A stretch of 64,000 nt of DNA, taken from positions 248,001 through 312,000 of the forward strand of contig NZ_JABTEZ010000002.1 of NCBI RefSeq assembly GCF_015711605.1. Reading direction: 5' to 3'. Positions 1 to 9,935 of the stretch are shown here, piece after piece (position 1 is the first letter of the stretch; each line of letters opens with the position of its first letter). The translations under genes were made by a program, and so were the position numbers. The DNA is from Planomonospora sp. ID67723. GTDB lineage: Bacteria; Actinomycetota; Actinomycetes; Streptosporangiales; Streptosporangiaceae. Below the pieces are notes generated by a model. It was given only the letters and a program-made list of their open reading frames with translations, did no database searches and had not been told where the DNA came from.

Positions 1-2759
1 TCTGGCTGGACGAGCTGCCCCTGAAGTCGCACGGCAAGGTCGACCGCGCCCGGCTCCCCGAGCCCGGTGACGAGCGCCCCGACCAGGAGGCCGGGTTCGC
101 GCCGCCCGAGACCCCCCTGGAGGAGGCCGTCGCCCAGGTGTGGGCCCAGGTGCTGGGACTGGTCCGGGTCGGCGTGCTGGACGACTTCTTCGACCTGGGC
201 GGCCACTCGCTGCTCGCCGCCCAGGTGGTCGCCCGCCTGCGGAGGGTCCTCCCCGCGGGCGGACGCCAGATCAGCATCCTCGACCTGTTCAAGCACCGGA
301 CCGTCCGCGAGCTCGCCCGGCTCGCCGAGACCGCCCCCGGCGGGCCGCGCGCGCTCCTGCACCGCCTCACCCCGGCTCGTCCCGCCGCGCCCCCCGCCGT
401 GCCCTCTTCCGCATCCCTCACCGGGACCCTGGTCTGCGTGCCGTACAACGGCGGCAGCGCGGCCGTCTACCAGCCGCTGGCCGACGCGCTGCCCGAGGAC
501 TGGGCGCTGCACGCGGTGGCCGTCCCCGGCCAGGAGCTGGGCCTGGCCGAGGAGACGCGGCCGGTCGCCGAGGTCGCGGAGGGCTGCGCGGCGGAGATCC
601 TCGCCGGAATCCGGGGCCCGGTCGTGCTGTACGGCCACTGCGGGCTCGGCGTCATGCTCACCGTGGAGATCGCCCGTCGCCTGGAGGCCGCCGGGCGGGC
701 CGTCGAGGCCGTCTACCTCGGCGGGATCTTCCCCTTCGCCCGGCCCTCCTCCCTGCTGGGCAGGATCGCCGATCTGGCCGACCGGTTCCGCAGCGACCAG
801 GCGTGGGCCAACGCCCTGCGCGCCGCCGGGCTCGACACCGACGAGCTCAGCCGCGAGGAGCTCACGCTGATGATCGGCAACCGGCGGGAGGGCACCCGGG
901 AGACCGAACGCTACTTCACCCGGCTGCTGGCCGAGGGGGTCGAGCCGCTCCGGGCGCCGATCGTCTCCGTCGTGGGGGAGCGCGACCCGGCGACGGAGTT
1001 CTACCAGGAGCGCTACCGCGAGTGGCACCTGCTGACCGGCTCTGCCTCGCTGGCCGTCCTCGACGAGGCGGGGCACTTCTTCCTGAAGTACCGGGCGAGG
1101 GAGCTGGCCGAGATCGTCACCGGCGTCCACCGGGCCGTCGCCACCGGCGACACCGGGGCGCTGGGCCGTACCGCCCGGTCGACCTGGTGGCTGGAGGGCG
1201 TCTCCTCGCGCTCGGCGGACACCTCGGGCGTCCCGGACGCTCAGGACGTCCCCGGAAGCCCCGCCGTCCCGGCCGGTCCCGGCGTCGCCGGCGCTCCGGA
1301 CGGCCCGCCCCCCGGGGGCGTCCCGAACCCGTCGGACGGGGAGGCCCGGCCGCCGGCCGGACGGCGGGAGAACGCGCCCGCGGGACCGGCGCCGAGCATG
1401 AAACGCTTCGGGGCGGTGGCCGCCGGGCAGCTCGTGTCGATCATCGGGTCGTCGCTGACCGAGTTCGCGGTCCCGCTGTGGATCTACGTCACCACCGGGT
1501 CGCTCGCGAACTTCGCGCTGTTCTCGGTTCTGGCGCTGCTGCCCGGCCTGCTGGTCGCACCGCTGGCCGGCGCGCTGGTCGACCGCTACGACCGGCGCCG
1601 CGTCATGCTCGCCGGGGACGCCGGGGCGTTCGGCACGCAACTCGTCCTCGGCGCGCTGCTGTGGACCGGCAACCTGCAGGTGTGGCACATCTACCCGCTG
1701 CTGGTCGTGCTCTCGGTGGCGCTCACCTTCCAGCGCCTGGCCTACAACTCCGCGATCCCGCAGCTCGTTCCCAAACGCTTCCTCGGCCATGCCAACGGCG
1801 TGGTCCAGATGGTCACCGGAACCGCCCAGCTCGTCGTCCCCCTGGCGGCGGTCGGGCTGATGGCGGCGATCGGCCTGGAGGGCATCCTCGTCCTGGACGT
1901 GGTCTCCTACACCTTCGCGATCGCGGTCCTGCTCCTGGTCCGCTTCCCGAGGACGATGGCCGCCAGGCGCCGCGAGTCGCTGCTCGCCGAGATGGTGGAG
2001 GGATGGCGCTTCTCCTGGGGGAACCGGTGGTTCCGCGCGATGCTGATCTTCTTCGTGGTGCTGAACGTCTTCCTGTCCCCGCTGTTCCTGCTCATCTCGC
2101 CGCTCGTGCTGGGCTTCGGCACCCTCGGCGACGTGGGCCGCGTCGCGTTCTTCGGCGGTCTGGGCGTGTTCCTCGGCGGCCTGGTGATCACCGTCTGGGG
2201 CGGCCCGCGCCGCCTGCGGATGCGCGGCGTCCTGCTCACGACCCTCGCCCTGGGGTTCTTCTGCCTGGTCACCGGCCTGCGGGAGGACCTGGTGGTGATC
2301 GCGGTGGGCGCGTTCGGAATGTCGTTCTGGCTGGCCGTGCTCAACGGTGTCTACGCCACGATCGTGCAGGTCAAGGTGCCGCAGAGGTTCCACGGCCGGG
2401 TCATGGCGCTGAACCAGCTCATCGCCCTGTCCGCGCTGCCGGTCGGTTTCGGCCTGGTCGCGCCGTACGGCAGCGCGCTGTTCGAACCGCTGCTGCTGCC
2501 CGGCGGCCCGCTGGCCGGCACCGTCGGCGCCGTCCTCGGCACCGGGGAGGGCCGCGGCGTCGGCCTGATGTACGCGCTGTTCGCGGTCGCGATCGCGGCC
2601 ACCGCGCTGGTGGCGATGCGGACCCGGACCCTGTCCCGGTTCGACGCCGACATGCCGGACGCGCTGCCGGACGATCTGATCGGGTTCCAGGCCGTCCAGA
2701 AGCGCGCCGTGCCGGCGGAGCCGGAACCCGTCGCGGAGGTGATCACCTTGCGGAGGTGA
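1..2759 (+). CDS. NRPS terminal module fused to MFS transporter (5' end missing)
   Basis: The reading frame is open from base 3, so the start lies left of the window; 918 residues are visible. Residues 1-16 are the end of an adenylation domain, with the A10-type motif LPLKSHGKVDR. A peptidyl carrier domain follows, with DDFFDLGGHSLL and its phosphopantetheine serine at about residue 69. Residues ~135-385 are a thioesterase domain with GHCGLG at the nucleophile elbow, so Cys (about residue 213) replaces the usual Ser; Asp in GERDP and His in EAGHF complete a plausible triad. After a Pro/Gly/Ala-rich linker (~395-465) comes a full MFS permease with about 12 hydrophobic segments and the loop motif DRYDRRRVM, ending at the stop. 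The protein probably completes, releases and exports one peptide product. An internal ATG at 1398 could in principle give a separate transporter, but no ribosome binding site precedes it. The product is unknown. Confidence 0.9.
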   Translation, partial: WLDELPLKSHGKVDRARLPEPGDERPDQEAGFAPPETPLEEAVAQVWAQVLGLVRVGVLDDFFDLGGHSLLAAQVVARLRRVLPAGGRQISILDLFKHRTVRELARLAETAPGGPRALLHRLTPARPAAPPAVPSSASLTGTLVCVPYNGGSAAVYQPLADALPEDWALHAVAVPGQELGLAEETRPVAEVAEGCAAEILAGIRGPVVLYGHCGLGVMLTVEIARRLEAAGRAVEAVYLGGIFPFARPSSLLGRIADLADRFRSDQAWANALRAAGLDTDELSREELTLMIGNRREGTRETERYFTRLLAEGVEPLRAPIVSVVGERDPATEFYQERYREWHLLTGSASLAVLDEAGHFFLKYRARELAEIVTGVHRAVATGDTGALGRTARSTWWLEGVSSRSADTSGVPDAQDVPGSPAVPAGPGVAGAPDGPPPGGVPNPSDGEARPPAGRRENAPAGPAPSMKRFGAVAAGQLVSIIGSSLTEFAVPLWIYVTTGSLANFALFSVLALLPGLLVAPLAGALVDRYDRRRVMLAGDAGAFGTQLVLGALLWTGNLQVWHIYPLLVVLSVALTFQRLAYNSAIPQLVPKRFLGHANGVVQMVTGTAQLVVPLAAVGLMAAIGLEGILVLDVVSYTFAIAVLLLVRFPRTMAARRRESLLAEMVEGWRFSWGNRWFRAMLIFFVVLNVFLSPLFLLISPLVLGFGTLGDVGRVAFFGGLGVFLGGLVITVWGGPRRLRMRGVLLTTLALGFFCLVTGLREDLVVIAVGAFGMSFWLAVLNGVYATIVQVKVPQRFHGRVMALNQLIALSALPVGFGLVAPYGSALFEPLLLPGGPLAGTVGAVLGTGEGRGVGLMYALFAVAIAATALVAMRTRTLSRFDADMPDALPDDLIGFQAVQKRAVPAEPEPVAEVITLRR

Positions 2760-2834
2760 CGGCCGTCGGAGCCGAGGCCGTCATCCACATCCGGGACGCC
2801 GGCCCCGGCCGTGGCGCGCCGGGGCGCGCGGCGG

Positions 2835-5800
2835 TCAGGCCCGCAGGCGCAGGCCCCTCGGGGTCGGGTGGAAACCCGCGGCCTCCAGGGCGGCGGCGAG
2901 CGGGGAGTCGCCGACGGCGGCGCCGTCGGCCCGCTCCACCGTCAGCTTCCCCAGTGCGCCGTCGCGCACGGCCAGCGCGAGCGCGTCCACCGCGGGCTGG
3001 AGGCGGTCGTCGTCGGTGAAGGACAGCAGCGTCCTGCCGCCGCGCTCGACGTACAGGACCAGGTGGCCGTCGACCAGCACCACCAGCGCTCCCGCCTTCC
3101 TTCCGGGTTTGTGGGACACGTCCCCGGGGTGGGCGGGCCAGGGCAGCGCCGCGCCGTACGGGTTGGCCGGGTCCGCCGCCGCCAGCACCACGGCTCGCCG
3201 GACCGCGCCGCCCCGGGCGTGCCGCAGGCCCGCGGCCCCCGGGGCGGGGAGGCGGGGGGCCTCCCACGGGGCCGTGCCGGGGGCGGGAGGACGAGGGGTG
3301 CTCCACGGATCCGGCTCGGGCGGCGGCGGCGCGGTCGCCCGCATGCGGTCGACGGCCCCCGGCAGCGCGAACTGGGCCCCGCCCAGACCCTCGACGAAGT
3401 AACCGCGACGGCACCGGCCGCTCTCCTCGAACGCGCGCAGCACCTGGTAGACGGCGGCGAACCCACCCGGCAGCCGCTCGGCCGTGACCGCGCCCCTGGT
3501 CACCACGCCGTGCCGCTCCAGCAGCACCTCCGCCTGGGCGTGGGCGCGCTGGGTGGCGTCCTCGGCGGGCGGGGGCAGCAGCCACCAGCGCCCGCCCACG
3601 GTCGGAGGGCCGCTCCGGGTGGGCAGCACGGCCCGGCGTCTGCGGGTGGAGGCGGGACGGTGTGCGGGCCGTCCCGTGCCGAGCGTCGCACGGAGCGGGG
3701 CCAGCGTGTCGCCGGTGATCCGCCCCGCCCACACCAGGTCCCACACCGCCGCCACGAGCGTCGCGTCGTCGGGGGCCGCACCTGCCGGAACCGCGGGTCT
3801 CCTCCCGCCCGCCGGGGGCGTCGCGCCACCGGGGTCCGGGATCGCCCGCCCGGCCGTCCCCCCGCCGACGGGCGCTCCCTCGCCGGGCCCCGGGAAGCGG
3901 GAGGCGGCGAGGACCGCGCCGACGCGGGTGCCCAGCTCGCGGAAGAACAGGGCGCCCCCGCCGCCGAGGGCCTCCAGGACCGCCTGGTGCACCGGAGTCA
4001 TGGTGATCTCCAGCGGGTCGGGCAGCAGCAGCGGGGCGGTGTCGGCGAAGTAGAGGGACAGCCAGCCGTCCCCGCCGGGCAGCGACCCCTGGCCGGCCCA
4101 GACGACCTCGCCGGAGGAGGTCAGCTCGTCGAGCAGGGACGGGTCGTAGCCGGGCACGCGCGAGGGCAGGACCAGCGTCTCCAGCGCCGAGGCGGGCACC
4201 GCCGCGCCTTGGAGCCGCTCGACGGCGTCCACCAGGGCGTCGATCGGCGGTCTGCCCGCGCGCGGCGCACCGGTGATGCCGTGCCAGGCGGGCGAGAAGG
4301 CGGCCAGCGTCTCGGCGGGGACCGGTTCCACCTCCTTGCGGAGCCGGGCCAGGGACCTGCGGCGCAACATCCGCAGCACCCCGGCGTCGCACCACTCCTC
4401 GCCCCGGCCGCCGGGCCGGAACTCGCCGCTCACCACCCGGCCGGAGGCGGCCAGCCTGCGCAGCGCGTCGGCGACGACGGCCGGGCCGAGGCCGAAGCGG
4501 GCGGCGGCCGTGCTCGCGGGGAAGGGGGTGCGCGTGCGGGCGTGCCTGGCCAGCAGGTCGCCGAGCGGGTCGTCCACCGGCTCCAGGAACACGTGCGGCA
4601 CGCCCACCGGGGGCGGCACGCCGAGCGCGTCGCGCAGCCGGGCGGCGTCCTCGATCGCGGCCCACTGCTCCTGCCCGGCCACCCGCACCCGGATCGCGCG
4701 CCGGGCCGCCTCCAGACCGGCCAGCCACGCCGGATCGCCCTCGCGCAGGCTCACGTCCTCGGCGAGCAGGGGGCCGTGGGAGCGGAGCAGGTCGGCGAGG
4801 TCCTCGGCGTCGCGGAGCGGCCGGTCCAGCCGGGCCAGCTCGCGCTCGGTGTCGGCGATCACGTCGGGGTCGAGCAGCTCACGCAGGTCGGCCTGGCCGA
4901 GCAGCTCGGCCAGCAGGCTCGTGTCGAGCGCGAGCGCCTGGGCGCGGCGCTCGGCCAGCGGGGCGTCCCCCTCGTACATGAACGCGCCGATGTAGTTGAA
5001 CAGCAGGGACGCCGCGAACGGCGAGGCCTGGGAGGTCTCCACCTCGACCAGCCGCACCCTCCGCGCCGCGATGTCCCGCATCAACCGGACCAGCCCCGGC
5101 ACGTCGAACACGTCCTGCAGGCACTCGCGCATCGTCTCCAGCACGACCGGGAACGAGCCGTACCGGGCGGCGACGCCCAGCAGGTGCGAGGCCCGCTGCC
5201 GCTGCTGCCAGAGCGGCGTCCGCCTGCCCGGCGAGCGGCGCGGCAGCAGCAGGGACCGGCCGGCGCACTCACGGAAGCGGGCCGCGAACAGCGCCGAGCC
5301 GCCGAGCTCCTCGGTGACGATCCGCTCGATCTCCTCGGCCTCGAAGACCGCGACGTCCGACGGCGGGTCCGACAGGGTGTCGGGGATGCGCAGCACGATG
5401 CCGTCGTCGGAGTGCACGGCCTGCACGTCGACGCCGTAGCGCTCGCGCAGCCGCCGCCCGATCGCCAGCGCCCACGGGGCGTGCACGCGCGCGCCGTACG
5501 GCGAGTGCACGACGACCCGCCAGTCGCCCAGCTCGTCGTGGAAGCGTTCGACCAGCAGCGTGCGGTCGTCCGGGACGTATCCGGTGGCCTCGTGCTGCTC
5601 GGCCAGGTAGGAGAGCAGGTTGGCCGCGGCGAACCCGTCCAGGCCCGCGGCCCTGACCCGTGCCAGCGCCGCCTCGCCGCCGGGACCGGTGCCCGCCTCC
5701 GACAGCTCGCGGAGGAAGGCGCCGATCGCCCGGCCCAGCTCGGCCGGGCGGCCCGGCGTGTCACCGTGCCAGAAGGGCAGCTTGCCCGGCCGTCCGGGGG

Positions 5801-7832
5801 CGGGGGAGACCAGCACCCGGTCGGCGGTGATGTCCTCGATCCGCCAGGAGGTCGCGCCGAGCACGAAGACGTCCCCGGCGCGGGACTCGTAGACCATCTC
5901 CTCGTCCAGCTCGCCCACCCGCGAGGCCTTCTCCCCGGCGAGGAAGACGCCGAACAACCCCCGGTCGGGGATGGTGCCGCCGCTGGTCACGGCCAGCCGC
6001 TGAGCCCCGGGACGCCCCTGGAGCACCCTCGTGACCCGGTCCCAGACGATGCGCGGGCGCAGTTCGGCGAACTCCTCGCTCGGGTAGCGCCCGGCGAGCA
6101 TGTCGAGCGTCGCCTCCAGCGCGCTGCGGGGCAGCGTGCGGTACGGCGCGGCGCGGCGGACCACGGTCTCCAGCTCGTCGACGGTCCACTCGTCCAGCGC
6201 GGTCATCGCGACGATCTGCTGGGCGAGCACGTCGAGCGGGTTGCGGGGGTAGCGCAGCTCCTCGATCTCGCCCCGCTTCATCCGCTCGGCCACCACCGCC
6301 GTCTGGACCAGGTCGCCGCGGTACTTGGGGAAGATCACGCCGCGGGAGACCGCGCCCACCTGGTGCCCGGCCCGGCCGATCCGCTGCAGGCCGCTGGCCA
6401 CGCTCGGCGGCGCCTCCACGCAGGCCACCAGGTCGACCGCGCCCATGTCGATGCCGAGCTCCAGGCTGGAGGTGGCCACCACGGCGGGCAGCCGCCCCGA
6501 CTTGAGCGCCTCCTCGATCTGGGACCGCTCCTCCTTGGAGACCGATCCGTGGTGCGCCCGCACGACCTCCGGGACCGCCCCCCGGCTCGCCCCGGCCTGG
6601 GCCATCATCGCGGCCGGGGTGGAGACCGAGGCGGGAGGCGGGGGGAAGCCCTCCGCCCAGTGGACCGGCGCCCCGGAATCCCCGCGGTCCGGCGCGCCCT
6701 CCCACCCGGCGTGGCCGCCCTCCGCGCCGCTCCGTCCGGGATCGCCGCCGGGCCCGGTCGCGCCCTCCCCGGCACGCCGTTCCCAGGCCAGCTCGTTGAG
6801 GCGGGTGCACAGCCGCTCGGCCAGCCGCCGGGAGTTGGCGAACACGATCGTCGAGTCGTGCTCGCCGATCAGGTCCAGGAGCCGTTCCTCGACGTGGGGC
6901 CAGATGGACCGCCGGGCCGGCTGCTCGGTCAGCCACGCGTCGTCGTCCTGGCGGGGGCGGGGGGCGCTGTCGAGCTCGGTCATGTCCTCGACCGGGACGA
7001 CGACCTCGACCTCGATCACTTTCTCCGACGGCGGCTGCACCACGACCGCCGGGCGCGGTCCGCCGAGGAACTCGGCCACCTCGCTCACCGGCCGCACGGT
7101 CGCCGAGAGGCCGATGCGCTGGGCGGGCCGGGGCAGCAGGGCGTCGAGCCGCTCCAGGCTGAGCGCCAGGTGCGCGCCGCGCTTGGTGGAGGCCACCGCG
7201 TGCACCTCGTCGACGATCACGGTCTCCACGCCGCGCAGCGCCTCGCGGGCCTGGCTCGTCAGCAGCAGGAAAAGCGACTCCGGAGTGGTGATGAGGATGT
7301 CGGAGGGCCGGGCGGCGAACCTGCGCCGCTCCTCGGCGGAGGTGTCGCCCGACCGGATCGCCACAGAGATCACCGGCTCGGGCAGCCCGAGCAGCCGGGA
7401 GGTCTGCCGCAGCCCGGTCAGGGGGGCGCGCAGGTTGCGCTCGACGTCCACCGCCAGGGCCTTGAGCGGCGAGACGTAGAGAACGCGGCACCGCTCCGTC
7501 CGCTCGTCGTCCTTCGCGCCCGCGCGGCCCTTCACCCGCCTGCGGCCGTCCACGCGACCGGCGGTCCCCGCGGCCCTCCCCCGTCCGGCCGGCTCCTCCG
7601 GCCCGGCGGGCTCCATCTGCTCGGCGGCCAGCCGGTCGAGCGACCAGAGGAAGGCCGCCAGTGTCTTGCCCGACCCGGTCGGCGCGACCACCAGGGTGTT
7701 GTCGCCCCGGGCGATCGAGGTCCACGCCCCCTCCTGGGCGGCGGTGGGCGCGGCGAAGGCCCCGGTGAACCACTGCCGGGTCACCGGGGTGAAGTGGTCG
7801 AGCGCTGATCCGGTCACCGTTCCATGGTGCAC
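2835..7832 (-). CDS. lhr: Lhr-type ATP-dependent helicase (Lhr with C-terminal domain)
   Basis: Large superfamily 2 helicase of 1665 residues. Motif I (APTGSGKT) is near residues 50-57, the DEVH box near 207-212, then SAT in motif III and the second RecA-like domain with HHGSVSKEERSQIEEALKSG and QRIGRAGHQVG. The long C-terminal half is typical of full-length actinobacterial Lhr, a 3'-5' DNA/RNA helicase acting in DNA repair. The start shown is GTG at 7832; a second GTG at 7818 lies just before the conserved LDHFTP segment and is equally possible, since neither has a clear ribosome binding site. A Gly/Pro-rich insert of about 80 residues between helicase motifs and another near residues 1290-1340 look like lineage-specific low-complexity loops. 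It is divergent from the decarboxylase gene at 7950. Confidence 0.93.
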   Translation of the reverse strand: MHHGTVTGSALDHFTPVTRQWFTGAFAAPTAAQEGAWTSIARGDNTLVVAPTGSGKTLAAFLWSLDRLAAEQMEPAGPEEPAGRGRAAGTAGRVDGRRRVKGRAGAKDDERTERCRVLYVSPLKALAVDVERNLRAPLTGLRQTSRLLGLPEPVISVAIRSGDTSAEERRRFAARPSDILITTPESLFLLLTSQAREALRGVETVIVDEVHAVASTKRGAHLALSLERLDALLPRPAQRIGLSATVRPVSEVAEFLGGPRPAVVVQPPSEKVIEVEVVVPVEDMTELDSAPRPRQDDDAWLTEQPARRSIWPHVEERLLDLIGEHDSTIVFANSRRLAERLCTRLNELAWERRAGEGATGPGGDPGRSGAEGGHAGWEGAPDRGDSGAPVHWAEGFPPPPASVSTPAAMMAQAGASRGAVPEVVRAHHGSVSKEERSQIEEALKSGRLPAVVATSSLELGIDMGAVDLVACVEAPPSVASGLQRIGRAGHQVGAVSRGVIFPKYRGDLVQTAVVAERMKRGEIEELRYPRNPLDVLAQQIVAMTALDEWTVDELETVVRRAAPYRTLPRSALEATLDMLAGRYPSEEFAELRPRIVWDRVTRVLQGRPGAQRLAVTSGGTIPDRGLFGVFLAGEKASRVGELDEEMVYESRAGDVFVLGATSWRIEDITADRVLVSPAPGRPGKLPFWHGDTPGRPAELGRAIGAFLRELSEAGTGPGGEAALARVRAAGLDGFAAANLLSYLAEQHEATGYVPDDRTLLVERFHDELGDWRVVVHSPYGARVHAPWALAIGRRLRERYGVDVQAVHSDDGIVLRIPDTLSDPPSDVAVFEAEEIERIVTEELGGSALFAARFRECAGRSLLLPRRSPGRRTPLWQQRQRASHLLGVAARYGSFPVVLETMRECLQDVFDVPGLVRLMRDIAARRVRLVEVETSQASPFAASLLFNYIGAFMYEGDAPLAERRAQALALDTSLLAELLGQADLRELLDPDVIADTERELARLDRPLRDAEDLADLLRSHGPLLAEDVSLREGDPAWLAGLEAARRAIRVRVAGQEQWAAIEDAARLRDALGVPPPVGVPHVFLEPVDDPLGDLLARHARTRTPFPASTAAARFGLGPAVVADALRRLAASGRVVSGEFRPGGRGEEWCDAGVLRMLRRRSLARLRKEVEPVPAETLAAFSPAWHGITGAPRAGRPPIDALVDAVERLQGAAVPASALETLVLPSRVPGYDPSLLDELTSSGEVVWAGQGSLPGGDGWLSLYFADTAPLLLPDPLEITMTPVHQAVLEALGGGGALFFRELGTRVGAVLAASRFPGPGEGAPVGGGTAGRAIPDPGGATPPAGGRRPAVPAGAAPDDATLVAAVWDLVWAGRITGDTLAPLRATLGTGRPAHRPASTRRRRAVLPTRSGPPTVGGRWWLLPPPAEDATQRAHAQAEVLLERHGVVTRGAVTAERLPGGFAAVYQVLRAFEESGRCRRGYFVEGLGGAQFALPGAVDRMRATAPPPPEPDPWSTPRPPAPGTAPWEAPRLPAPGAAGLRHARGGAVRRAVVLAAADPANPYGAALPWPAHPGDVSHKPGRKAGALVVLVDGHLVLYVERGGRTLLSFTDDDRLQPAVDALALAVRDGALGKLTVERADGAAVGDSPLAAALEAAGFHPTPRGLRLRA

Positions 7833-7884
7833 CGCGCCACCGACAGAATCCGCGCCGGGCGGGAGCCGTACGGGAAGGTAGAAA

Positions 7885-7901
7885 ACACCTATGAGAGGTG
7901 T
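7885..7901. promoter_or_regulatory. Inverted repeat in the lhr/decarboxylase divergent promoter region
   Basis: ACACCT-ATGAG-AGGTGT is a perfect 6-bp inverted repeat. A -10-like CATAAT follows at 7902-7907, so a protein bound here would sit directly upstream of or over the promoter of the decarboxylase gene. It may be an operator; as a hairpin it is short. Confidence 0.35.
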
Positions 7902-7949
7902 CCATAATGTCTATGTCTGGTTTAAGTGTTTTGTCCGCATACTTCTCTG

Positions 7950-9287
7950 GTGCACAGTTACGACGAGCGCCTGACGAGCCTGGTCTTCGACTACATGAAG
8001 GACCGGCTCTCCCTCGACCCCGTCCCCCTCGACAACCCCGGGGTGAAGGACAAGCTCGAGGCAGCCCTGGCCGGGGCCATCGGTCCCGGGGGCACCGACC
8101 CGGAGAAGGTCCTGGAGTTGTACGCCACCCAGCTGGCCCCGGCGGTCATCTCCGCCGACAGTCCCCGGTTCCTCTCCTTCATCCCGGCGGCCCCGACCAA
8201 GGCCGCCCTGCTGTTCGACATGGTCGTCTCCTGCGCCTCGCTCCAGGGCATCTCCTGGCTGGAGGCCTCCGGCGCGATCGCCGCGGAGAACCAGGTGCTG
8301 CGCCTGCTCGCGGACCGGGCCGGGCTGCCCGAGGGCGCGGGCGGCTGCTTCGTCTCCGGCGGTTCGGCGGGCAACCTGTCCGCGCTCGTCGTCGCCCGCG
8401 ACACCGCCCGGCGCAGGGTTCCCGAGGGCCGCCTGCGCGTCGCGGTCAGCGACCAGGCGCACTCCTCGATCTCCAACACCCTGCGCATCATCGACGTGGA
8501 CGCCCTCGTCGTGCCCTCGCGGGACCACCGCCTCACCGGCGAGTCCCTGCGCGCCGCCCTGGCGGCCGACCCCGACCCGTCGAACGTGATCGCCGTGGTC
8601 GCCACCTCCGGCACCACCAACGCCGGCATCATCGACGACCTGGCCGGGGTCGCCGAGGTGGCCCGCGAACGCGGCCTCTGGTTCCACGTGGACGGCGCGT
8701 ACGGCGGCGCGGGGCTGTTCGCCCCCTCGATCCGCCACCGCTACGCCGGAATCGAGCACGCCGACTCCTTCGTCGTGGACCCGCACAAGTGGCTGTTCGC
8801 GCCCTTCGACTGCGCCGCCCTGCTCTACCGCGAGCCCCGCCTGGCGCGGGCCGTGCACACCCAGGACGCCTCGTATCTCGACGTCCTGCACACCGAGGGC
8901 GACGAGTGGAACCCCACCGACTACGCCTACCACCTGACCCGGCGCGCCCGGGGGCTGCCCCTGTGGTTCTCCCTGGCGGTGAACGGCACCGACGCCTACA
9001 CCGAGGCCATCGAGAAGGGCCTGCGGCTCGCCCGCGAGACCGCGGCCCTGATCGACCGCACCGGGCACCTGGAGCTGATCCGCGAGCCGGAGCTGTCGGC
9101 GGTGCTGTTCCGCCGCGCCGGCTGGACGAGCCGGGACTACCACGACTGGTCCGAGCGGCTGCTCGCCGGGCAGATCGGCTTCGTCACGCCGACCGGCTGG
9201 GAGGGTGAGACCGTCGCCAGGTTCGCGTTCCTGCACCCGGACACGTCCATGGAGATCGTGAAGGAGATCCTCGACACCATGGCGTGA
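7950..9287 (+). CDS. PLP-dependent decarboxylase (group II, aromatic amino acid/glutamate type)
   Basis: About 445 residues. It matches the pyridoxal-dependent decarboxylase family that includes aromatic L-amino acid, tyrosine and diaminobutyrate decarboxylases. The Schiff-base lysine lies in DPHKWLFAPFDC, the cofactor Asp in HVDGAYGG, and a phosphate-binding segment is SGGSAGNLSAL. The first conserved segment (HSYDERLTSLVFDYMKDRL) begins at GTG 7950, which I take as the start; the frame is open to 7926. No good Shine-Dalgarno is visible, so the transcript may have a very short or no leader. Neighbours are not functionally linked, so the substrate cannot be inferred; a 10-aa shorter or longer start does not change the call. 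Confidence 0.85.
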   Translation: MHSYDERLTSLVFDYMKDRLSLDPVPLDNPGVKDKLEAALAGAIGPGGTDPEKVLELYATQLAPAVISADSPRFLSFIPAAPTKAALLFDMVVSCASLQGISWLEASGAIAAENQVLRLLADRAGLPEGAGGCFVSGGSAGNLSALVVARDTARRRVPEGRLRVAVSDQAHSSISNTLRIIDVDALVVPSRDHRLTGESLRAALAADPDPSNVIAVVATSGTTNAGIIDDLAGVAEVARERGLWFHVDGAYGGAGLFAPSIRHRYAGIEHADSFVVDPHKWLFAPFDCAALLYREPRLARAVHTQDASYLDVLHTEGDEWNPTDYAYHLTRRARGLPLWFSLAVNGTDAYTEAIEKGLRLARETAALIDRTGHLELIREPELSAVLFRRAGWTSRDYHDWSERLLAGQIGFVTPTGWEGETVARFAFLHPDTSMEIVKEILDTMA

Positions 9288-9363
9288 CGGCACGGACAGG
9301 TTGGACGACCGCGGCCAGGGAGATAGCTCAGACGAACGTCGGCATACTGAGCGGTGGGCAGCC

Positions 9364-9852
9364 ATGAGCATCGACTACCCGGCCATCGAGACGGCACGCG
9401 AGCGGATCAGGGCGGAGCACCTGCGGGCGCACCGCCCGCCGAGCAGCGCGAGGGGTCTGCACCACTTCGCCCTGATCTCCTCCGACGTCGAGAGGACGAT
9501 CGCCTTCTACCAGGGGCTGCTGGAGTTCCCCCTCACGGAGATCTTCGAGAACCGCGACTACCGGGGCTCCAACCACTTCTTCTTCGACATCGGCAACGGC
9601 AACCTGCTGGCCTTCTTCGACTTCCCCGGCCTGGACCTGACCCCTTACCGGGAGGTCCTCGGCGGGCTCCACCACATCGCCATCTCGGTGGACCCGGCGA
9701 CCTGGGAACGGTTGCGGGGCAAGCTGGAGGCCGCGGGCGTGCCGCACCGGATCGAGAGCGGCGCCTCGATCTACTTCCGAGACCCCGACGGGACCCGGCT
9801 GGAACTGCTCGCCGACCCGCTCGGCGAGATGTACGGCTCCCGCGTGCTCTGA
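9364..9852 (+). CDS. VOC family protein (glyoxalase/dioxygenase superfamily)
   Basis: 162 residues with one vicinal-oxygen-chelate domain pair. The first module starts at GLHHFALISSDVERTIAFYQGLLEFPL and the second at GLHHIAISVDPATWERLRGKLEAAG. Metal-ligand candidates are the His residues at the start of each module and the Glu in DPDGTRLELL. Members include glyoxalases, extradiol dioxygenases and antibiotic-binding proteins, and the sequence does not tell which this is. ATG 9364 was chosen because conserved sequence begins soon after it; the open frame extends to 9301. It follows the decarboxylase by 76 bp on the same strand and could be co-transcribed. Confidence 0.8.
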   Translation: MSIDYPAIETARERIRAEHLRAHRPPSSARGLHHFALISSDVERTIAFYQGLLEFPLTEIFENRDYRGSNHFFFDIGNGNLLAFFDFPGLDLTPYREVLGGLHHIAISVDPATWERLRGKLEAAGVPHRIESGASIYFRDPDGTRLELLADPLGEMYGSRVL

Positions 9853-9935
9853 CGCGCTCGCCCCGCCGTCTCGCGCTCCTCGCCGGGGAGGAACCTGCGG
9901 GGAGGCCCGGGGAGCCGCCGCGGGCGGCCGGACGG

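Noticed and set aside
2811-7808. 1665-codon ORF on the plus strand facing lhr
   Set aside because: It is the antisense shadow of lhr, made open by high GC, and the protein is Arg/Gly/Pro/His-rich with no domain.
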